Below are positions 51,931 through 61,519 of a stretch of 64,000 bases of DNA, in pieces. The notes beneath the pieces were generated by a model that saw nothing but the letters and a program-made list of their open reading frames with translations, did not search any database and was not told where the DNA came from. Numbering within the stretch: position 1 is the first letter of the stretch; every line of letters begins with the position of its first letter. Both the position numbers and the translations under genes were made by a program. Location of the stretch: assembly GCA_963775575.1 (NCBI GenBank), contig CAVZJG010000002.1, positions 1,364,001 to 1,428,000 of the forward strand. The letters are read 5' to 3'. The stretch is from Roseiarcus sp963775575 (lineage in GTDB: Bacteria > Pseudomonadota > Alphaproteobacteria > Rhizobiales > Beijerinckiaceae).

Positions 51931-53765
51931 GCGCAAGCGGGGCGCGCGTGTTCAAGAGCCTCTATCAGTCGTTCGCCGAACTCGGCGGCCCGGCGCACGG
52001 CGCGGCGCGGGTCGCGGCGTTGCGCGCCGAGCTGGCGGCGCGCGGCGTTGACGGCTTCGTCGCGCCGCGCGCCGACGAGCACCAGAACGAATACGTGCCC
52101 GCCGCCGCCGAGAGACTGCTGTGGCTGACGGGGTTCTCCGGCTCGGCGGGCATGGCGATCGTGCTCGACGAGACGGCGGCGATCTTCGTCGATGGGCGCT
52201 ACGCCGTTCAGGCCGCGGCGGAAGTCGACGGCGCCGTGTTCACGGTGCGCTCTCTCGTCGACGAGCCGCCGAGCGCGTGGATCGAGGCCAATCTGAAACG
52301 AGGCGCGCGCCTCGGCTACGACCCCTGGGTGCTGACGCCCGAGATGGTCGAGCGCTTGGGGCAGGCGTGCCGCCAGGTCGGCGGCGAATTCGTCGCGCTC
52401 CACTCGAACCCGATCGACGCGGTCTGGAGCGGGCGGCCCGCCGCGCCGCTCGGCGACGTGACGGCGCATCCCGCGCGGCTCAGCGGCGAGAGCGCGGCGC
52501 GAAAAATCGAGCGCGTCCGCGCGGCGCTAAAGGGGAACGACGGCCTGCTGGTCAGCGACGCGCACGCCGTCGCCTGGCTGTTCAACATCCGCGGCGCCGA
52601 CGTCGCGCATACGCCGCTGCCGCTGAGCTTCGCCTATCTGCCGCGCGAGGGTCGCCCGACGCTGTTCGTCGACGGCCGCAAGCTTGCGGCCGCGATGCGC
52701 GCGCGCCTCGATGCGTTGGCGGAGATCGACGAGCCCGATTGGCTCGTCGGCTTCATGGTCGGGCTGGGCGCCCAGGGCGCGCGGGCAGCGTTCGACGCGA
52801 CGAGCGCGCCGGCGCGGTTGACCCAGGCGCTCGAGGCGGCCGGCGGGTCGGCGATCCTCGGCCCCGATCCGATCGCGCTACTGAAGGCGGTCAAGAACAA
52901 GGCCGAACTCGCCGGCGCGCGCGCCGCCCATCTGCGCGACGGCGCCGCGATGGCGCGGTTCCTGTGCTGGTTCGATCGCGAGGCGCCGAGGGGGAAGCTC
53001 ACCGAGATCGGCGCGGCGGAGGCGCTGGAGACGTTTCGGCGCGAAACGGGCGCGTTGAAAGATATTTCCTTCCCCACTATCGCCGGCGCCGGGCCGCACG
53101 CGGCGCTCCCGCATTATCGCGTCAGCGAGGCGTCGAACCTTCGCATCGGGCGCGGGATCTTCCTTATCGACAGCGGCGGCCAATACGAGGACGGCACCAC
53201 CGACATCACCCGCACGGTAGCGATCGGGCGGCCGACGGCGGAGATGCGCGACCGCTTCACGCGCGCGCTCAAGGGCCATATCGCGATCGCGCGCGCGGTG
53301 TTTCCCAAGGGGACCAGCGGCGCTCAGATCGACGCGCTGGCGCGCCAGGCGCTGTGGCGGGCCGGGCTCGATTTCGATCACGGCGCCGGGCACGGCGTCG
53401 GCTCGTACCTGAGCGTCCACGAGGGCCCGCAGCGCATCGCCAAGAGCGGAACCGTCGCGCTCGCCGCGGGCATGATCCTCTCCAACGAGCCGGGCTATTA
53501 CGCGCCCGGCAAGTTCGGCGTCCGCCTCGAGAACTTGGTGGTGGTCGAAGAGCGGGCGATCGCCGGCGCCGAGCGCGCGATGCTGGGTTTCGAGACGATC
53601 TCGCTCGCGCCGATCGATTTACGTCTGGTCGAGGCGAAGCTGTTGGACAACGAGGAAATCGCGTGGCTCGACGCGTATCACGCGAAGGTGCGGGCGACGC
53701 TGTCGCCGCTGGTCGACCGAGGGACGCGGACCTGGCTGAGGCGGGCGACGCGGCGGGTGGGGTGA
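51927..53765 (+). CDS. Xaa-Pro aminopeptidase (M24 family)
   Basis: The 612-residue cytosolic enzyme removes N-terminal residues before proline. It has two creatinase-like N-terminal domains and the pita-bread catalytic domain with five metal ligands: the two Asp of IDSGGQYEDGTTDITRTV, His in FDHGAGHGVGSYLSVHEGP, Glu in SNEPGYYAPGKFGVRLEN and the final Glu of RLENLVVVEE. The GTG/ATG-type start overlaps hpt (GTGA at 51927). Length fits the eukaryote-like APP1 form. Confidence 0.94.
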   Translation: MSASGARVFKSLYQSFAELGGPAHGAARVAALRAELAARGVDGFVAPRADEHQNEYVPAAAERLLWLTGFSGSAGMAIVLDETAAIFVDGRYAVQAAAEVDGAVFTVRSLVDEPPSAWIEANLKRGARLGYDPWVLTPEMVERLGQACRQVGGEFVALHSNPIDAVWSGRPAAPLGDVTAHPARLSGESAARKIERVRAALKGNDGLLVSDAHAVAWLFNIRGADVAHTPLPLSFAYLPREGRPTLFVDGRKLAAAMRARLDALAEIDEPDWLVGFMVGLGAQGARAAFDATSAPARLTQALEAAGGSAILGPDPIALLKAVKNKAELAGARAAHLRDGAAMARFLCWFDREAPRGKLTEIGAAEALETFRRETGALKDISFPTIAGAGPHAALPHYRVSEASNLRIGRGIFLIDSGGQYEDGTTDITRTVAIGRPTAEMRDRFTRALKGHIAIARAVFPKGTSGAQIDALARQALWRAGLDFDHGAGHGVGSYLSVHEGPQRIAKSGTVALAAGMILSNEPGYYAPGKFGVRLENLVVVEERAIAGAERAMLGFETISLAPIDLRLVEAKLLDNEEIAWLDAYHAKVRATLSPLVDRGTRTWLRRATRRVG

Positions 53766-53806
53766 GGGGAGCGGTTAGATTCGTTTCCGATCGAAGCGAA
53801 TCGGCG

Positions 53807-53900
53807 TCGTCATTGCGAGGAGCCCCAACGGGGCGACGAAGCAATCCATCATGACGCCGCCGCATGGATTGCTTCGTCGCTGCGCTCCTCGCAATGACGA
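53807..53900. repeat. dispersed palindromic repeat, copy 3
   Basis: The arms 53807-53849 and 53864-53900 pair (TCGTCATTGCGAGGAGC...GAAGCAATCCAT). It belongs to the family at 5908 and 28448 and lies between the convergent aminopeptidase and pgi genes. Confidence 0.85.
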
Positions 53901-53922
53901 ATCAAGCCGAGCAGAAACCGCC

Positions 53923-55566
53923 CTACCCCCGCAATTTCCTGACGTGCGCGATCAACCCCGCCGTGGACGCGTCGAGCGCTTCCAAATCGGCGTTCGGATC
54001 GGCGACGATCGGGGCAAGGCGCGAGGCGAGTTCCTTGCCGAGCTCGACGCCCCATTGGTCGAACGGATTGATGTCCCAGATCGCCGCCTCGACGAACGTC
54101 TTGTGCTCGTAGAGCGCGATCAGGCGCCCGAGCGTGCGCGGCGTGAGCTGCGCGTAAAGCAAAGTCGAGGACGGTCGGGAGCCGGAGAAGGTCTTGTGCG
54201 GCGCGAGCCGCGCGGCTTCCTCAGCGGTCGCGCCGCGCGCGGCGGTCGTCGCCTTGGCCTCGGCGCGCGCGCGCCCGCGCATCAGCGCTTCGCCCTGGGC
54301 GAGGCAATTGGCGAGGAGCAGGTCGTGGTGATGGGCGTCGGCTTGGGTCGGCGTCGCGGCGACGAGAAAGTCGACGGGGACGATCTCCGTCCCCTGATGC
54401 AACAACTGGAAGAACGCGTGCTGGCCGTTGGTCCCCGGCTCTCCCCAAATGACGGCGCCGGTCGCGCGATCGACGGGGGCGCCGTCGCGGGCGACGCTCT
54501 TGCCCTCGCTCTCCATCTGCAATTGCTGGAGATAGGCGGGAAAGCGGGCGAGGCGCTGATCGTAGGGAATGACCGCCTGCGAGGCGTAGCCGAGGACGTT
54601 GCGGCACCAGACGCCGAGGAGCGCCATCAGCGTCGGAATGTTGTTCTTCAGCGGCGCCTCGCGGAAGTGCTGGTCGACTTCGTAGCCGCCGCGTAGGAAT
54701 TCTTGGAAGCGATCGGGGCCGATCGCGATGGCGAGCGGCAGGCCGATGCTCGACCAGACGGAATAGCGCCCGCCGACCCAGTCCCAGAAGCCGAAGACGC
54801 GGCTCCGCTCGACGCCGAATTCGGCGACCTTGTCGAGCTTGGTCGAGACGGCGGCAAAATGATCGGCGACCGCGCCCTCGCCGAGCGCGCGCACGAGCCA
54901 GGCGCGCGCGCTTTGCGCGTTGGTCATCGTCTCCTGGGTCGTGAAGGTCTTCGAGGAAACGATGATGAGGGTGCGCGCGGGATCGAGACCGCGCAACGTG
55001 TCGGCGATGTCGGCGCCGTCGACGTTGGAGACGAAATGGGCGCGCAAATGGGCCGGCGCGAAGGAGCTCAGCGCTCGCGTCGCCATCGCCGGGCCGAGGT
55101 CGGAGCCGCCGATGCCGATGTTGACGACGTCGGTCATCGGCTGGCCGAGCGCGCCGCGCAGGCGGCCCTCGCGCACGTCGTCGGCGAACGCGAGCATTTT
55201 GGCGCGCTCGGCCTCGACGTCGGGCATGACGTCGCGGCCTTCGACGAGCACCGGCTGGCCGGAGAAATTGCGCAGCGCGGTGTGCAGCGCGGCGCGGCGC
55301 TCGGTGGTGTTGACGAGATCGCCGCGGAACATCGCGTCGCGTTTGGCCTCGACCTCGGCGCTCCTGGCGAGCGCGATCAGCCGATCGAGGGCGCCGGCGT
55401 CGATGCGCTGCTTGGAATAATCGTAGAGCAGATCGTCGAAGACGACGTGAAAGCGCTGGAAGCGGTCGGCGTCGGCGAGAAATTCCGCGCCGACCGGGCG
55501 GGCGAGAACGCGCCCGCGGCATTCCGCGAGTTGGGAGAAAATGGCGGCGAGCGGCGTCTGCGTCAT
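53923..55566 (-). CDS. pgi: glucose-6-phosphate isomerase
   Basis: The 547-residue enzyme interconverts glucose 6-phosphate and fructose 6-phosphate. Signatures: VVNIGIGGSDLGPAMATRAL, VSSKTFTTQETMTNA, DWVGGRYSVWSSIGLP, and GQHAFFQLLHQGTEIVPVDF with catalytic Glu/His; the C-terminal lysine lies in HKTFVEAAIWDINPFDQWGVELGK. The length is standard. It is convergent with the aminopeptidase gene and divergent from the ABC-F gene. Confidence 0.97.
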   Translation of the reverse strand: MTQTPLAAIFSQLAECRGRVLARPVGAEFLADADRFQRFHVVFDDLLYDYSKQRIDAGALDRLIALARSAEVEAKRDAMFRGDLVNTTERRAALHTALRNFSGQPVLVEGRDVMPDVEAERAKMLAFADDVREGRLRGALGQPMTDVVNIGIGGSDLGPAMATRALSSFAPAHLRAHFVSNVDGADIADTLRGLDPARTLIIVSSKTFTTQETMTNAQSARAWLVRALGEGAVADHFAAVSTKLDKVAEFGVERSRVFGFWDWVGGRYSVWSSIGLPLAIAIGPDRFQEFLRGGYEVDQHFREAPLKNNIPTLMALLGVWCRNVLGYASQAVIPYDQRLARFPAYLQQLQMESEGKSVARDGAPVDRATGAVIWGEPGTNGQHAFFQLLHQGTEIVPVDFLVAATPTQADAHHHDLLLANCLAQGEALMRGRARAEAKATTAARGATAEEAARLAPHKTFSGSRPSSTLLYAQLTPRTLGRLIALYEHKTFVEAAIWDINPFDQWGVELGKELASRLAPIVADPNADLEALDASTAGLIAHVRKLRG

Positions 55567-55638
55567 CGACCTTTCCCTTTTTCTTCGGGCGCTCTATGCG
55601 TTCGGCCCGTTCCCTGCCCGGCGCCGAGTGTGCTTCAT

Positions 55639-57441
55639 ATGCCGCCTCAATTGCAACTGCGAGACATCCGCGTGACGCTCGGCGGCGCGCCGCTGCTGGA
55701 AGGGGCGGAGCTGAGCGTTTCGCCGGGCGATCGGATCGCGCTGGTCGGGCGCAACGGCTCGGGCAAATCGACGCTGCTGAAGATCGCCGCCGGCGAAAGC
55801 CTGGCCGACGACGGGAGCCGCTTCGCCCAGCCCAACGCGCGGCTGCGCTATCTGCCGCAGGAGCCCGATCTGACGGGATACGCGACGACGCTGGATTTCG
55901 TGCTCAGCGGCATCGGCGAGGAGGATAGTCCCTATCGCGCGCGGGCGCTGATGGACGACCTCGGCGTCGATCCGCGGTCCGATCCCGCGCAGTTGTCCGG
56001 CGGCGAGGCGCGGCGCGCGGCGCTGGCGCGGGTTCTCGCCCCCGATCCCGACATTCTGCTGCTCGACGAGCCGACCAATCATCTCGACCTCGTCGCGATC
56101 GAGTGGCTGGAAAGGGAATTGGCGCAATCGCGCGCGGCGTTCGCGGTGATCAGCCACGACCGGCGGCTGCTCGCCGACCTCACCCGCGCGACGGTGTGGC
56201 TCGATCGCGGCCGCACGCGCCGACTCGACCAGGGCTTCGCCGCCTTCGAGGCCTGGCGCGACGCCAAGCTGGAGGAAGAGGAGATCGAACGCCACAAGCT
56301 CGATCGGCGGATCGTCGAGGAAGAGCATTGGCTGCGCTACGGCGTCACCGCGCGGCGCAAGCGCAATATGCGCCGAGTGGCGGAATTGGCTGCGCTGCGG
56401 CGCGAGCGGCGCGAGGCGCGGCGCGTCGAGGGAGCAGCGACGATGGTGGCGCAGGAGGCCAAGGTCTCGGGCGCGCTGGCGATCGAAGCGGAGAAGATTT
56501 CCAAGTCGTACGGCGATCGGCCGATCGTCAAGGATTTCTCGCTGCGGGTGATGCGCGGCGACCGGATCGGCGTCGTCGGCGCCAACGGCGTGGGCAAGAC
56601 GACGCTGGTCAATCTTCTCACCGGGACGCTGGCGCCCGATTCAGGCGACGTGCGCCTCGGCGCCAACGTCGCAATGGCGAGCCTGGACCAGCGCCGGGCC
56701 TCGTTGCGGCCGAGGACGACGCTGGTCGACGCGCTGACCGGGGGCGGCGGGGACTTCGTCGCGGTTGGCGACGAGCGCAAACACGTCATCGGCTACATGA
56801 AGGATTTCCTGTTCACGCCGGACCAGGCGCGCACGCCGATCGGCAAATTGTCGGGCGGCGAGCGTGGGCGGCTGATGCTGGCGCGCGCGCTCGCCCGGCC
56901 GTCGAACCTGATGGTCCTCGACGAACCCACCAACGATCTCGACATCGAAACGCTGGACTTGTTGCAGGAGCTGCTCGGCGATTATCCCGGCACGATCCTG
57001 CTGGTCAGCCACGACCGCGATTTTCTCGATCGCGTCGCGACCTCGGTGATCGTCAGCGAGGGCGAGGGCCGGTGGCGCGAATACGCCGGCGGCTATTCCG
57101 ACATGGTCGCGCAGCGCGGCTATGGCGTGTCGGGGCCGCCGGCGCCCGAGGCGCCGAAGGCGGAGAGGCCCGTGGCGCGGGAGGCGCCGCGCCCGTCGGC
57201 GAAGCGCAAATTGTCGTTCAACGAGAAGCGAGCGCTGGAGGCCCTGCCCGGCAAGATCGAGGCTCTGCAGGCCGAGATCGCCGCGCTGGAGCGCGCGCTC
57301 GACGACGCCGGCCTGCATGCGCGCGATCCCCAAGGGTTTCGGCGCGCGACGGAATCCTATGCGGCGAAGCGCGCCGAACTCGATGCGGCCGAAGACGACT
57401 GGCTGGCGCTGGAAATCTTGCGCGAGGAAATCGAGGGGTAG
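55639..57441 (+). CDS. ABC-F family ATPase (Uup-like)
   Basis: The 600-residue soluble protein has two ABC domains and no membrane part. First: VGRNGSGKSTLLKIAAG, LSGGEARRAALARVL, LLLDEPTNHLDL. Second: VGANGVGKTTLVNLLTG, LSGGERGRLMLARAL, LVLDEPTNDLDI. An arginine/glutamate linker (about 200-265) lies between them, and a C-terminal coiled coil (KRKLSFNEKRALEALPGKIE) is typical of Uup. ABC-F proteins act on ribosomes or at DNA branches. The start is ATG 55639. Confidence 0.94.
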   Translation: MPPQLQLRDIRVTLGGAPLLEGAELSVSPGDRIALVGRNGSGKSTLLKIAAGESLADDGSRFAQPNARLRYLPQEPDLTGYATTLDFVLSGIGEEDSPYRARALMDDLGVDPRSDPAQLSGGEARRAALARVLAPDPDILLLDEPTNHLDLVAIEWLERELAQSRAAFAVISHDRRLLADLTRATVWLDRGRTRRLDQGFAAFEAWRDAKLEEEEIERHKLDRRIVEEEHWLRYGVTARRKRNMRRVAELAALRRERREARRVEGAATMVAQEAKVSGALAIEAEKISKSYGDRPIVKDFSLRVMRGDRIGVVGANGVGKTTLVNLLTGTLAPDSGDVRLGANVAMASLDQRRASLRPRTTLVDALTGGGGDFVAVGDERKHVIGYMKDFLFTPDQARTPIGKLSGGERGRLMLARALARPSNLMVLDEPTNDLDIETLDLLQELLGDYPGTILLVSHDRDFLDRVATSVIVSEGEGRWREYAGGYSDMVAQRGYGVSGPPAPEAPKAERPVAREAPRPSAKRKLSFNEKRALEALPGKIEALQAEIAALERALDDAGLHARDPQGFRRATESYAAKRAELDAAEDDWLALEILREEIEG

Positions 57442-57451
57442 CGATCGCGGA

Positions 57452-58618
57452 TCAGGGCGCCAGGGCGGTCTCGATGATGCCGGCGAAATAGGCCATGCCG
57501 TAAGGCAACGCCGCGTCGTTGAAGTCGTAGGCGGGGTGGTGCAGGCCCGCGGAGTCGCCGTTGCCGATCCAAATGAACGCGCCCGGACGCGCTTCGAGCA
57601 TGAAGGAGAAATCCTCGGCGCCCATCGTCGGCGGCGCTTCCGTCGTCACGCCCTCCGGGCCGACGAGGCGGCGCGCGACCGAGACGGCGAAATCGGTCTG
57701 CGCAGGGTGATTGATCGTTGGCGGATAGCTCCTGACATAGTCGACGCTGGCGCTGATCCCGGAGGCGGCAGCGATCCCGGCGACGATCTCGCGGAAACGC
57801 CGCTCGGCGAGATCGCGCGTCGCCGGAAGCAGGCTGCGGACGGTGCCCTCCAGTTCGGCGGTCTGCGGCAGCACGTTGTCGTTCGCGCCGGCGGTGAAGC
57901 GGGCGACGGAGACGACGCAGGAATCGAGGGGATCGACGTTGCGCGCGACGATCGTTTGCAGCGCCGTGACGATCTGCGCGCCGGCGACGATCGAGTCTGC
58001 GCACAGATGCGGGAACGCGGCGTGGCCGCCTTTGCCTTCGAGGCGGAGGGTGAAGAAGTCGGCGGCGGCCATCAGCGGGCCTTTGCGGATCGCGAAGGTT
58101 CCGACCGGCGCCTTCGGCGCGTTGTGCATCGCGTAGACTTCGTCGATGGCGAAGGTGTCCATGAGACCGTCGTCGATCATCGCCTTGCCGCCGCCGCCGC
58201 CTTCCTCGGCGGGTTGGAAGATGACGACCGCCGAGCCCGAGAAATCGCGAGTGCGCGCGAGATAGCGCGCCGCGCCGAGCAGCATGGCGGTGTGGCCGTC
58301 GTGGCCGCAGGCGTGCATTTTGCCGGGAACGCGCGAGCGATAGGGAAGGTTGGTCGCTTCCTCGATCGGGAGCGCGTCCATGTCGGCGCGAAGGCCGATG
58401 GCGCGTTTGCTGTCGCCCTTGCGCCCGCGGATGACGCCGACCACGCCGGTTCGGCCGATCGCGGTCCGGACCTCGTCGCAGCCGAACTCGCGCAGACGCT
58501 CGACGACGAATTGGGAGGTGCGCGGCAGGTCGTAGAGAAGTTCTGGGTTGGCGTGCAGATCGCGCCGCCAAGCCTGCGCGTCGGGGACCAGTTCGGCAAT
58601 GGCGGGATTGATCGGCAT
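57452..58618 (-). CDS. M20 family amidohydrolase (hippurate hydrolase type)
   Basis: The 388-residue metal-dependent amidohydrolase removes acyl groups from N-acyl amino acids. Start ATG 58618 has GGAGACG seven bases upstream. Metal ligands and catalytic groups: MHACGHDGHTAMLLGAARYL, VVIFQPAEEGGGGGKAMIDD (Glu pair), MHNAPKAPVGTFAIRKGP and HHPAYDFNDAALPYG. The exact substrate is unknown. It is downstream of the metX-metW operon, same strand. Confidence 0.93.
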   Translation of the reverse strand: MPINPAIAELVPDAQAWRRDLHANPELLYDLPRTSQFVVERLREFGCDEVRTAIGRTGVVGVIRGRKGDSKRAIGLRADMDALPIEEATNLPYRSRVPGKMHACGHDGHTAMLLGAARYLARTRDFSGSAVVIFQPAEEGGGGGKAMIDDGLMDTFAIDEVYAMHNAPKAPVGTFAIRKGPLMAAADFFTLRLEGKGGHAAFPHLCADSIVAGAQIVTALQTIVARNVDPLDSCVVSVARFTAGANDNVLPQTAELEGTVRSLLPATRDLAERRFREIVAGIAAASGISASVDYVRSYPPTINHPAQTDFAVSVARRLVGPEGVTTEAPPTMGAEDFSFMLEARPGAFIWIGNGDSAGLHHPAYDFNDAALPYGMAYFAGIIETALAP

Positions 58619-58668
58619 CGAAGCGTCTCCGTGGAAGAGGGCAAGAAGACGCTCGTGCGGCGGCGGCG

Positions 58669-59307
58669 TCAATCAGCGGGCGCGCGGCGCTTGCGATGGA
58701 GGAGAAAGACCGCCTGTTCGCCGAACAGATTCCACGCCCAGGTCGGCAAGGCGAGTCGCAACGGCGCGCCGTGGCGGTCGAGCGCGAGGCTTCGGTCGAT
58801 CGTCGCGCCGATTTCGTCGGCGAGCGCGACAAAATCGGCGATGGCGCAGAGGTGGATGTTGGGGGTGTCGTACCAGGAATAGGCGAGGCTCTGCGTCACC
58901 GGCATGCGGCCCTTGAACGCGAGCTGCGCGCGCACCCGCCAATGGGCGAAATTGGGCACGGAGACGATCGCGCGCTTGCCGATGCGCAGCATGTGTTCGA
59001 GCACAAGGCGCGGGCGCCGGGTCGCCTGCAGCGTCTGCGAAAGAATGACGTAGTCGAAGGAGTCGTCGGGATAGTCGACGAGGTCGGCGTCGGCGTCGCC
59101 CTGGACGACGGAGAGGCCTTTGGCGACGCATTGGTTGACGCCGCTCTGCGACAATTCGACGCCGCGGCCGTCGACCGCGCGGCTGTCGCGAAGAAGCGCG
59201 AGCAGCTCTCCGTCGCCGCAACCGACGTCGAGGACGCGCGAGCCGGGCTCGACCATTTCGGCGACGACGACGAGGTCGACGCGGGGCGCGGAAGTTGGCT
59301 CGGCCAT
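58669..59307 (-). CDS. metW: MetW methyltransferase-like protein
   Basis: The 212-residue protein pairs with MetX in homoserine acetylation for methionine synthesis. The SAM-binding fold is clear: SRVLDVGCGDGELLALLRD, GVELSQSGVNQCVAKGLSVVQGDADADL, and SFDYVILSQTLQATRRPRLVLEHMLRIG, then NFAHWRVRAQLAFKGRMPVT. Start ATG 59307 follows GAGG. metX ends 15 bases upstream, so the two form an operon. Confidence 0.94.
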   Translation of the reverse strand: MAEPTSAPRVDLVVVAEMVEPGSRVLDVGCGDGELLALLRDSRAVDGRGVELSQSGVNQCVAKGLSVVQGDADADLVDYPDDSFDYVILSQTLQATRRPRLVLEHMLRIGKRAIVSVPNFAHWRVRAQLAFKGRMPVTQSLAYSWYDTPNIHLCAIADFVALADEIGATIDRSLALDRHGAPLRLALPTWAWNLFGEQAVFLLHRKRRAPAD

Positions 59308-59321
59308 CGGGGGCCTCGGTC

Positions 59322-60506
59322 TCACGCAATGCCGCGGGCGCGCGCGGCGGCGTCGATGAAGCCGCGGGTCGTGGCGAAGAGTTCGGGAACGTCGAGCAGG
59401 AACGCGTCGTGGCCGTGGTCGGTGTCGATTTCGACGAACGAGACCGAGGCGCCGGCGGCGTTGAGGGCGCGCACCAGAACGCGCGAATCACTGGTCGGAA
59501 ACAGCCAATCGGAGGTGAAGGAGACGACGCAGAAGCGCGTGCGCGAGCCGCGGAACGCGTTGACCAGCGCGCCGCCGTAGTCGGCCGCGAGATCGAAATA
59601 GTCCATCGCCCTGGTCATGTAGAGGTAGGAATTGGGATCGAAGCGTTCGACGAAGATCGAGCCTTGATGGCGCAGGTAGGATTCGACCTGGAAATCGGCG
59701 TCGAAGGAGAACGTGCGGGCGGCGCGATCCTGCAGATTGCGGCCGAAGCGCCGGTGCAGCGCGCTATCCGAGAGATAGGTGATATGGGCGGCCATGCGGG
59801 CGACGGCGAGGCCTTTGTCCGGCCGCTCGCCTTGGGAAAAATAGCGTCCGCCGCGCCAGTCGGGATCGGCCATGATCGCTTGGCGGCCGACTTCGTGAAA
59901 AGCGATGTTCTGCGAGGAATGGCGCGCGGCGGCGGCGATCGGCAGCGCGCTGAAAACGCGGTCGGGATAGAGCGCCGCCCATTGCAGGACTTGCATGCCG
60001 CCCATCGAGCCGCCGGCGACGGAGAACAGCGAATCGATGCCGAGGCAGTCGATCAGCATCGCTTGCGCGCGGACCATGTCGGCGATGGTGACGACGGGAA
60101 AATCGAGGCCGTAGGGCTCGCCGGTCGCGGGGTTGAGGGAGGCGGGGCCGGTCGTGCCCATGCAGCCGCCCACGACATTGGCGCAGATGACGAAAAACCG
60201 ATCGGTGTCGAACGGCCGGCCCGGGCCGACCATCGTTCGCCACCAGCCGTCGCGGCCGGTGACGGGGTGCCGGTTGGCGACGTGCTGATCGCCGGTCAAG
60301 GCGTGGCACGCCAGGATCGCGTTGCTCTTGGCGGCGTTGAGGGCGCCATAGGTCTGGTAGGCGATGGTCAGCGGCGCGAGGGCGACGCCGGCCTCCATCG
60401 CGAGCGGGCGGTCGAGTCCGAGCCGCAGAACGCGGCTGTGCGGCGCGTCGGCTTCGCTCGCGGGGCCGGGCCTGGTCGATCGGCGGGGTTCACCCAGGGG
60501 GGACAT
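59322..60506 (-). CDS. metX: homoserine O-acetyltransferase
   Basis: The 394-residue alpha/beta hydrolase transfers an acetyl (or succinyl) group to homoserine. Start ATG 60506 is chosen as the first ATG; the frame is open to a TTG at 60587. Key parts: YQTYGALNAAKSNAILACHALTGDQHV, FVICANVVGGCMGTTGPASLNP, nucleophile Ser in VAGGSMGGMQVLQWAALYP, Asp in TSDWLFPTSDS and His in EIDTDHGHDAFLLD. No SAM-II riboswitch is visible upstream. Confidence 0.95.
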   Translation of the reverse strand: MSPLGEPRRSTRPGPASEADAPHSRVLRLGLDRPLAMEAGVALAPLTIAYQTYGALNAAKSNAILACHALTGDQHVANRHPVTGRDGWWRTMVGPGRPFDTDRFFVICANVVGGCMGTTGPASLNPATGEPYGLDFPVVTIADMVRAQAMLIDCLGIDSLFSVAGGSMGGMQVLQWAALYPDRVFSALPIAAAARHSSQNIAFHEVGRQAIMADPDWRGGRYFSQGERPDKGLAVARMAAHITYLSDSALHRRFGRNLQDRAARTFSFDADFQVESYLRHQGSIFVERFDPNSYLYMTRAMDYFDLAADYGGALVNAFRGSRTRFCVVSFTSDWLFPTSDSRVLVRALNAAGASVSFVEIDTDHGHDAFLLDVPELFATTRGFIDAAARARGIA

Positions 60507-60636
60507 GAGCCATGCGCTCGAGGACGTCGAAGAGGGTTCGCTTTGGAGAACGAAGCGTTTGTTATAGCGAAAACCGGCGTCGCGCAAGACGATTGCGCCG
60601 CGCGCCGGCGCGAGCGGGCGCGGTCACGTCGGCGCA

Positions 60637-60651
60637 TTAACAAGCCATTGA
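60637..60651. promoter_or_regulatory. near-consensus CtrA box
   Basis: TTAA-N7-TTGA lies in the 223-base divergent gap between metX and the membrane protein gene at 60730; one base differs from the consensus. Confidence 0.35.
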
Positions 60652-60729
60652 CGGTCCTGCGATGTTTGCCTGCGCGGTAACGGTTTTCGCATCGCTGCGG
60701 CGCTAGGCTCGGCGCGGGGAGAGCCCGCA

Positions 60730-61506
60730 ATGGGCATGGGAATCGGCATGAGCGACAGGACGACGGCGCGCGGTTTCGGGCCGGTCGATCCGTATGGGAC
60801 GGAAGAGGCGGCGCGCTCGAAGCGCGGCCGTCGGCGCTGGGGCCGCCGCGTCGCGGCGGGTCTGGCGGCGGGGGCGGCGCTGGTCGGCGTCGCGGCGCTC
60901 GGGTCGGCGCCGACGAGCGGGCCAAGCTCGGCTTCGATCCCGGCCGCGGCGGCGCCGTCGGGCGAAATCGTCGACGCGACGCTGGCGCCGGCGTTCGCGT
61001 TGGCGACGAGCGAGGGCGCGCGGGCGCGTTACGAAGCGCGGATCGACGCGGCGAGCGGCGAGCGGCGCGACGGGTTGAGCCTCGGCGCGCTCGAGGGCGA
61101 CGCGCCAGCGTTGCGAGTCGAAATTTGGAAGGGCAAGGGCGCGCGGGCTGTGCGCGGGCTGTTCGTCGAAATAGCGGAGGAATCGGCGGAGTTCGGCGCC
61201 GCCGTCGAACGCCTAGGGGCCGTGCAGAGGCTGACGACTTCGCAAGGGCCGGTCGAATGGGCGGAGCTGACGTTGGCCGTCGCGCAGGGGCGCCGGAGCT
61301 GCGTCGGCTTTCGCTTGGCGTCGCGGGCGGAGGGCGGGCTGCATGGGGTCGCCTGCGCCGCCGCGGGAACGAAAATCGACGCCGGCGGCCTCGGTTGTCT
61401 TCTCGACCGCCTCGTCGTCACGCGGGCCGGGCGCGAAGCGGGGTTCGGCGAGATCGTGAGAGGCGCGGACGATCGGCGCTCGGCGTGCCGGGCCGCGGTC
61501 GGCTGA
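60730..61506 (+). CDS. hypothetical single-pass membrane protein
   Basis: I do not recognise this 258-residue protein. The ATG at 60730 has GGGAGAG eight bases upstream. A basic cytosolic start (SKRGRRRWGRRVAAG) leads into one membrane helix (about 42-60, LAAGAALVGVAALGSAP). The rest is periplasmic with two short alpha/beta repeats and three late cysteines (RSCVGFRLAS, GVACAAAG, GLGCLLDRLV, RSACRAAVG). A near-consensus CtrA box sits about 80 bases upstream. Confidence 0.7.
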   Translation: MGMGIGMSDRTTARGFGPVDPYGTEEAARSKRGRRRWGRRVAAGLAAGAALVGVAALGSAPTSGPSSASIPAAAAPSGEIVDATLAPAFALATSEGARARYEARIDAASGERRDGLSLGALEGDAPALRVEIWKGKGARAVRGLFVEIAEESAEFGAAVERLGAVQRLTTSQGPVEWAELTLAVAQGRRSCVGFRLASRAEGGLHGVACAAAGTKIDAGGLGCLLDRLVVTRAGREAGFGEIVRGADDRRSACRAAVG

Positions 61507-61519
61507 GCGGGACGGGCGG

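Noticed and set aside
60507..60729. SAM-II riboswitch upstream of metX
   Set aside because: The conserved TTGCAGCC-ACGTTAA core and pseudoknot partner are not present on the metX strand.
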